Assembly (NCBI GenBank): GCA_963663265.2 | Contig: CAXXXM010000002.1 | Location: 2,108,001-2,172,000, forward strand | From: JAEXOD01 sp963663265 | GTDB lineage: Bacteria > Bacteroidota > Ignavibacteria > Ignavibacteriales > Melioribacteraceae | Length of the DNA stretch: 64,000 nt | Direction: 5' to 3' | Shown: positions 60,928 to 64,000 of the stretch, in pieces | Layout: each line of letters starts with the position of its first letter | How positions within the stretch are numbered: position 1 is the first letter of the stretch | The notes under the pieces: model-generated | Told to the model about the DNA's origin: nothing | Seen by the model: only the letters and a program-made list of their open reading frames with translations | The model's database searches: none | Made by a program: the position numbers and the translations under genes

Positions 60928-63075
60928 ATGAAACCACTTTTTATCCTTTTCATGATCCTATTCCAGGCAGCTACAATAATAAAGGCACAAAACGCTAATC
61001 AATTTATTCCAAGTCATGACACTTATTTGATTCAAAATGCGGAAGAATTTCAAAAAGGAACCGCAGATGGCTATCTATTTGTAAATACTAAAGCGGCACG
61101 TTCTTGGGATAGAGAACAGTTGCAAGTAAATAAACTTGAAGATGATACTCAAAATAAACAATTTGAAATAAAGCCTTCGGCAAACTCAAATTACATGCTG
61201 ATTGAATTAAAAGGAACCATGAAGTGTTTGGCATTAAAGGGTGGTAAAGATAATAATGGAACGAGAGTAATAATTGCAAATAAATCAAATGATAAAAGTC
61301 AATTTTTTAAACTTATGTACATTGGCAACGGAAAGTTTAAGATAGTCTCTGAATGTGGTAGGGTTTTAGCTATGTCCAACTGTCCTTATAAAAAGGGTTC
61401 TGAAGTAGTGATTTGGGATGACGTTAATAACTCATGTGTCGAATGGGTAATAATATCTGAAAAAAGCAAAAAGGCATTAAATTTGGAAAGTTGTTTTGGT
61501 GTTGGGGATACACCGATTGCTGCAAAACCGAAAAATGTACCAACTCAACAAACAAACACCACCAACCAACAAACAAATGCGATTTCTAAAGAATTTAAAA
61601 TGGCAGATATGACAGGAATAAGAACATTTTATATTCAGTCTGCCTTATGTTATGGAAAGAACCTAAAAGGTTTTTTTGATACTCCCGGAGGCAAAGCAGT
61701 TTCGGGGATTAATGTTCAATTATATACGCTTGGCGATAATCTGCCTGATAGAAAATATAGATTAAAACAATTAAGTCCTACAAGGTTTTATTATAATATT
61801 TGCGTAAGTAGTGATGATAATATAGTTCTTGATTTGGATGGGGAAAAATTCCAAGATGGTGCAAACCTTTATTTGTTTAATAAAAGAGTTAACGGAGCCC
61901 AAAGTTATCACTTTAGATACATGGGACAAGGAAGGTTTAAAATTTATACATCTAATCCAAATTTTGTAGTTGGGGTAACAAAAAGTGCAATTGACGGAAG
62001 TAACGTTGTAATGTTAGAAGATCAGAATAACCCATGGGTTGAATGGTATTTGATTGATTCAGAAACAAATGAACCGTTTATTCCCAAAGATGTTACAGAG
62101 GGTTTGTGGACAGTTAAATCAAATGATGCTGATATTGTTAGTACTCTTGAAGAGGTTAATACTGCATATTCAGTAATTAAATCTGTTGAAAATTCTTCAA
62201 GTAATGCACTATTTAAAATTGAAAACTTACGCAGTATGTTTGATAAAAGTAATATTTTGATTGATAGAGTGGGTTCGTTTACATCAAAGGTAAATAGCAC
62301 TCAACAAGCGTTAGAGCCATTCAGATTTATTCCGTATGTCGGTAACGCAATTAAAGCTCTTCAGACAGGAATGGAAGTCGTCGGCTCTAAGTTGGAATTG
62401 GCTTCTAATGGGTTAAATGCTCTTAAAGCAAAAGTTGTAGTACAGGCTTATGATAATTTAAATTATTCGCATCCCATTAATATGCTTTTTAATTCGCAAA
62501 TTAAATTTGCTAAATTTTCGTTAATGAAGTATAGTAAATACATTGCTCATTCTGATACTGCTGAAGCAAACTCAAAGAAAATCCAATTTACGTCTATCAA
62601 GGAAAATGTTTCAAAAATCAAACAGTTAATAAGTGCAAATGAAAAAGGGTTTAACGATATTATAAAAAGCTGTGACAAACTGGATAATGTGCAGAAACCA
62701 ATTAACGATTTTGATAAAGGATTAAAAGTATTTGATAATGGGTTGAAACCGGTTGATAGGGTGGCTGGAGAAATAAATAATGTTCTCGATAAACAATTCA
62801 AAAAAGATATTGGGAAAATTAAAATCCGTATAAGTGTACGGGATATTATATCAGGTAAAAAACTTCAAAAAATATTTGCAGGTCCGGCACAAAAATTCGC
62901 TAAAGGACTTATTGATAAACTACTAAAAAAACTTAACATAAAAATTCCTTCTGTTCCCGGATCGAATGCAATGGAAAATGCACTTAATAGTGCTTTTGAC
63001 ATTACTAAACAAATTAGAGCTAATTCAGAAGAAATCAATAAACTATCTTTACAATTAAATAGTTTGACCTTGTAA
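60928..63075 (+). CDS. Secreted double beta-trefoil protein with helical C-terminus, paralogue 2
   Basis: 715 residues, same layout as the gene at 58629: signal peptide ending TIIKAQ, trefoil units (about 30-180 and 228-375) with GNGKFKIVSECGRVLAMSN, IWDDVNNSCVEWVII and GQGRFKIYTSNPNFVVGV, EDQNNPWVEWYLI, and a helical C-terminal half with VFDNGLKPVDRVAGEINNVL, KIRISVRDIISGKK and LLKKLNIKIPSVPG. A Gln/Thr/Asn-rich linker (about 205-220) separates the trefoils, absent in paralogue 1. Identity is highest in the C-terminal third. TTGATA (60808) - 18 bases - TATTAA may be its promoter; the leader repeats GGAGTGTGTATTTA and ACGGAGAAAATTA. Confidence 0.8.
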   Translation: MKPLFILFMILFQAATIIKAQNANQFIPSHDTYLIQNAEEFQKGTADGYLFVNTKAARSWDREQLQVNKLEDDTQNKQFEIKPSANSNYMLIELKGTMKCLALKGGKDNNGTRVIIANKSNDKSQFFKLMYIGNGKFKIVSECGRVLAMSNCPYKKGSEVVIWDDVNNSCVEWVIISEKSKKALNLESCFGVGDTPIAAKPKNVPTQQTNTTNQQTNAISKEFKMADMTGIRTFYIQSALCYGKNLKGFFDTPGGKAVSGINVQLYTLGDNLPDRKYRLKQLSPTRFYYNICVSSDDNIVLDLDGEKFQDGANLYLFNKRVNGAQSYHFRYMGQGRFKIYTSNPNFVVGVTKSAIDGSNVVMLEDQNNPWVEWYLIDSETNEPFIPKDVTEGLWTVKSNDADIVSTLEEVNTAYSVIKSVENSSSNALFKIENLRSMFDKSNILIDRVGSFTSKVNSTQQALEPFRFIPYVGNAIKALQTGMEVVGSKLELASNGLNALKAKVVVQAYDNLNYSHPINMLFNSQIKFAKFSLMKYSKYIAHSDTAEANSKKIQFTSIKENVSKIKQLISANEKGFNDIIKSCDKLDNVQKPINDFDKGLKVFDNGLKPVDRVAGEINNVLDKQFKKDIGKIKIRISVRDIISGKKLQKIFAGPAQKFAKGLIDKLLKKLNIKIPSVPGSNAMENALNSAFDITKQIRANSEEINKLSLQLNSLTL

Positions 63076-63103
63076 ACTTTATATATTATAATAAATTTTA
63101 AAC

Positions 63104-63144
63104 GGCTTTTTCTAATACTGCATGTATTGAAAGAGCCTTTTTTT
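63104..63144 (+). terminator. Rho-independent terminator
   Basis: GGCTTTTTC pairs with GAAAGAGCC (one G-U pair), with an inner AATAC/GTATT stem, followed by seven T. Confidence 0.82.
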
Positions 63145-63191
63145 GTGCTAATTTATTGGCAAATTGTACAATTTTTAGTAAAAATAAAATA

Positions 63192-63219
63192 TTGACATTA
63201 TTATAAATAATTATAATAT
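63192..63219 (+). promoter_or_regulatory. Probable promoter of the alcohol dehydrogenase gene
   Basis: A perfect TTGACA at 63192-63197, with TAATAT 16 bases on (63214-63219) or TATAAT 14 bases on (63212-63217). It lies 44-71 bases before the ATG at 63263. Confidence 0.5.
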
Positions 63220-63262
63220 TGAAATAAAGTTAAATCTTAAAAATTGCAATTTGGGAGGCTGA

Positions 63263-64000
63263 ATGATTAGCAAAAATGAAATACAGTTAGAACTAAGAAA
63301 GTTTGTGGCTCCTGAATATATTTTTGGTTTAGAAGCCCGTAAGTTAGCAGCAAATTATAGCAAAAAACTGGGCGGAGAAAAGATTTTTGTTGCTACTGAT
63401 AAGGGGATTGAAAATACAATCTGGATTAAAGAACTTGAGTTATCGTTACAACAAGAAGAACTTGAGTTTGTTATTTATGATAAAATATCCCCCAATCCTC
63501 GAAATTACGAAGTGATGGAGGGTGCACAAGTATATTTAGAAAACAAATGTAATTTAATTTTAGCTATTGGCGGCGGTAGTGTAATGGATTGTGCAAAAGG
63601 GATTGGTATTGTAGTAACAAATAAAAGCCACATAAACAATTATGAGGGGATTGATAAAATAATGCGACCAACCCCACCAATAATTTGTATACCAACAACA
63701 TCAGGGACTTCGGCAGATGTATCTCAATTTGCAATAATAAATAAAGCAGAAGAGAAATATAAAATGGCAATAGTCAGCAAAGCACTTGTGCCTGATGTTG
63801 CATTAATAGATCCTTTAATTTTGCAAACAATGGATAGTTATTTAACGGCTTGTACAGGAATGGATGCTTTATGTCATGCGTTTGAAGCATATGTTTCTAA
63901 TGCAAATTCGCCTTTTACCGATTTGTACGCAATAGAAGCCATAAAGTTAATAAACATAAATTTAAAAAAGACAATTACTAATCCCGAAGATATTCAGGCA
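63263..64000 (+). CDS. Iron-containing alcohol dehydrogenase (3' end outside window)
   Basis: The first 246 codons of a group III alcohol dehydrogenase, open to the window edge. GGGAGG lies 6 bases before the ATG. The NAD-binding half has KIFVATDKGI, LILAIGGGSVMDCAKGIGIV (the GGGSxxDxxK motif) and ICIPTTSGTSADVSQFAI. The metal-binding half begins with DVALIDPLIL and TGMDALCHAFEAYVS, containing the first Asp and His ligands of the iron site. The substrate cannot be set from this part; a 1,3-propanediol or butanol-type dehydrogenase is possible. Confidence 0.92.
   Translation, partial: MISKNEIQLELRKFVAPEYIFGLEARKLAANYSKKLGGEKIFVATDKGIENTIWIKELELSLQQEELEFVIYDKISPNPRNYEVMEGAQVYLENKCNLILAIGGGSVMDCAKGIGIVVTNKSHINNYEGIDKIMRPTPPIICIPTTSGTSADVSQFAIINKAEEKYKMAIVSKALVPDVALIDPLILQTMDSYLTACTGMDALCHAFEAYVSNANSPFTDLYAIEAIKLININLKKTITNPEDIQA

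Overview
The window is strongly AT-rich, densely coded bacterial DNA. It most likely comes from the Bacteroidota/Chlorobiota side of the FCB group, with Ignavibacteria-like lineages the best guess. Three things point there: (i) secreted proteins carrying an NYPNPFNP-type sorting domain, the signature of type IX secretion cargo in this group (29342-30673, and an unusual N-terminal copy in 14434-16497); (ii) a DUF5916 outer-membrane protein, tandem SGNH proteins and FISUMP repeats; (iii) a CarB of the Bacteroidota/eukaryote-like sequence type. Genus-level placement is inference. No rRNA, tRNA, CRISPR array, transposase or phage gene was found.

Layout. 1-5943 (minus strand): an envelope/signalling cluster with a trypsin-like lipoprotein, a small conserved protein, a second lipoprotein, a DUF5808-type membrane protein, a CHASE-PAS histidine kinase and a TPR protein cut by the window edge. 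6095-7730 (plus): two overlapping acetyltransferase genes. 7852-12122 (minus): carA-carB. 12244-14271 (minus): a winged-helix protein with a nuclease-like C-terminus and a divergent L,D-transpeptidase-like protein. 14434-16497: a secreted FISUMP protein. 16561-17592: class II fructose-bisphosphate aldolase. 17921-20407: a four-gene run (C39-like, isochorismatase-like, GyrI-like, DUF4405-like membrane protein). 20409-22791: two SGNH hydrolases. 22875-29164: DUF5916 protein, dGTPase-type triphosphohydrolase, GAF-SpoIIE phosphatase and CDF metal transporter. 29229-30673: a secreted CBM9-like/T9SS protein whose promoter carries a perfect LacI/CcpA-like palindrome.

30674-31556 is the largest non-coding stretch. 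It holds a terminator, a dispersed repeat, a candidate structured RNA with a rod-like fold, and a mosaic of REP-like palindromes. Then come leuS-serS, a large TPR/coiled-coil membrane protein, tex, a methyltransferase/small protein/DUF cassette, a secreted esterase-like hydrolase, and an AAA15-type ATPase plus RloB pair that looks like an abortive-infection system (42912-44970).

45176-49299 is a clean operon for methylmalonyl-CoA epimerase and a complete Na+-pumping methylmalonyl-CoA decarboxylase (alpha, gamma, biotin carrier, beta). It implies propionate/succinate interconversion coupled to a sodium gradient. 49491-58400 is a tightly packed run: an asymmetric heterodimeric ABC exporter, fructose-1,6-bisphosphatase, a flippase-like membrane protein, an outer-membrane barrel, UppP, a periplasmic cyclophilin and HolA. 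The window closes with two tandem secreted paralogues (58629-63075), each with two ricin-like beta-trefoil repeats followed by a long helical region, and the 5' part of an iron-containing alcohol dehydrogenase.

Best candidates for something undescribed: the beta-trefoil/helical paralogue pair with its conserved leader; the structured non-coding region at about 31025-31132; the operator-promoter overlap at 29229-29285; and the FISUMP protein with its sorting-like domain at the wrong end. All functions are read from sequence motifs by eye; no database search was run.
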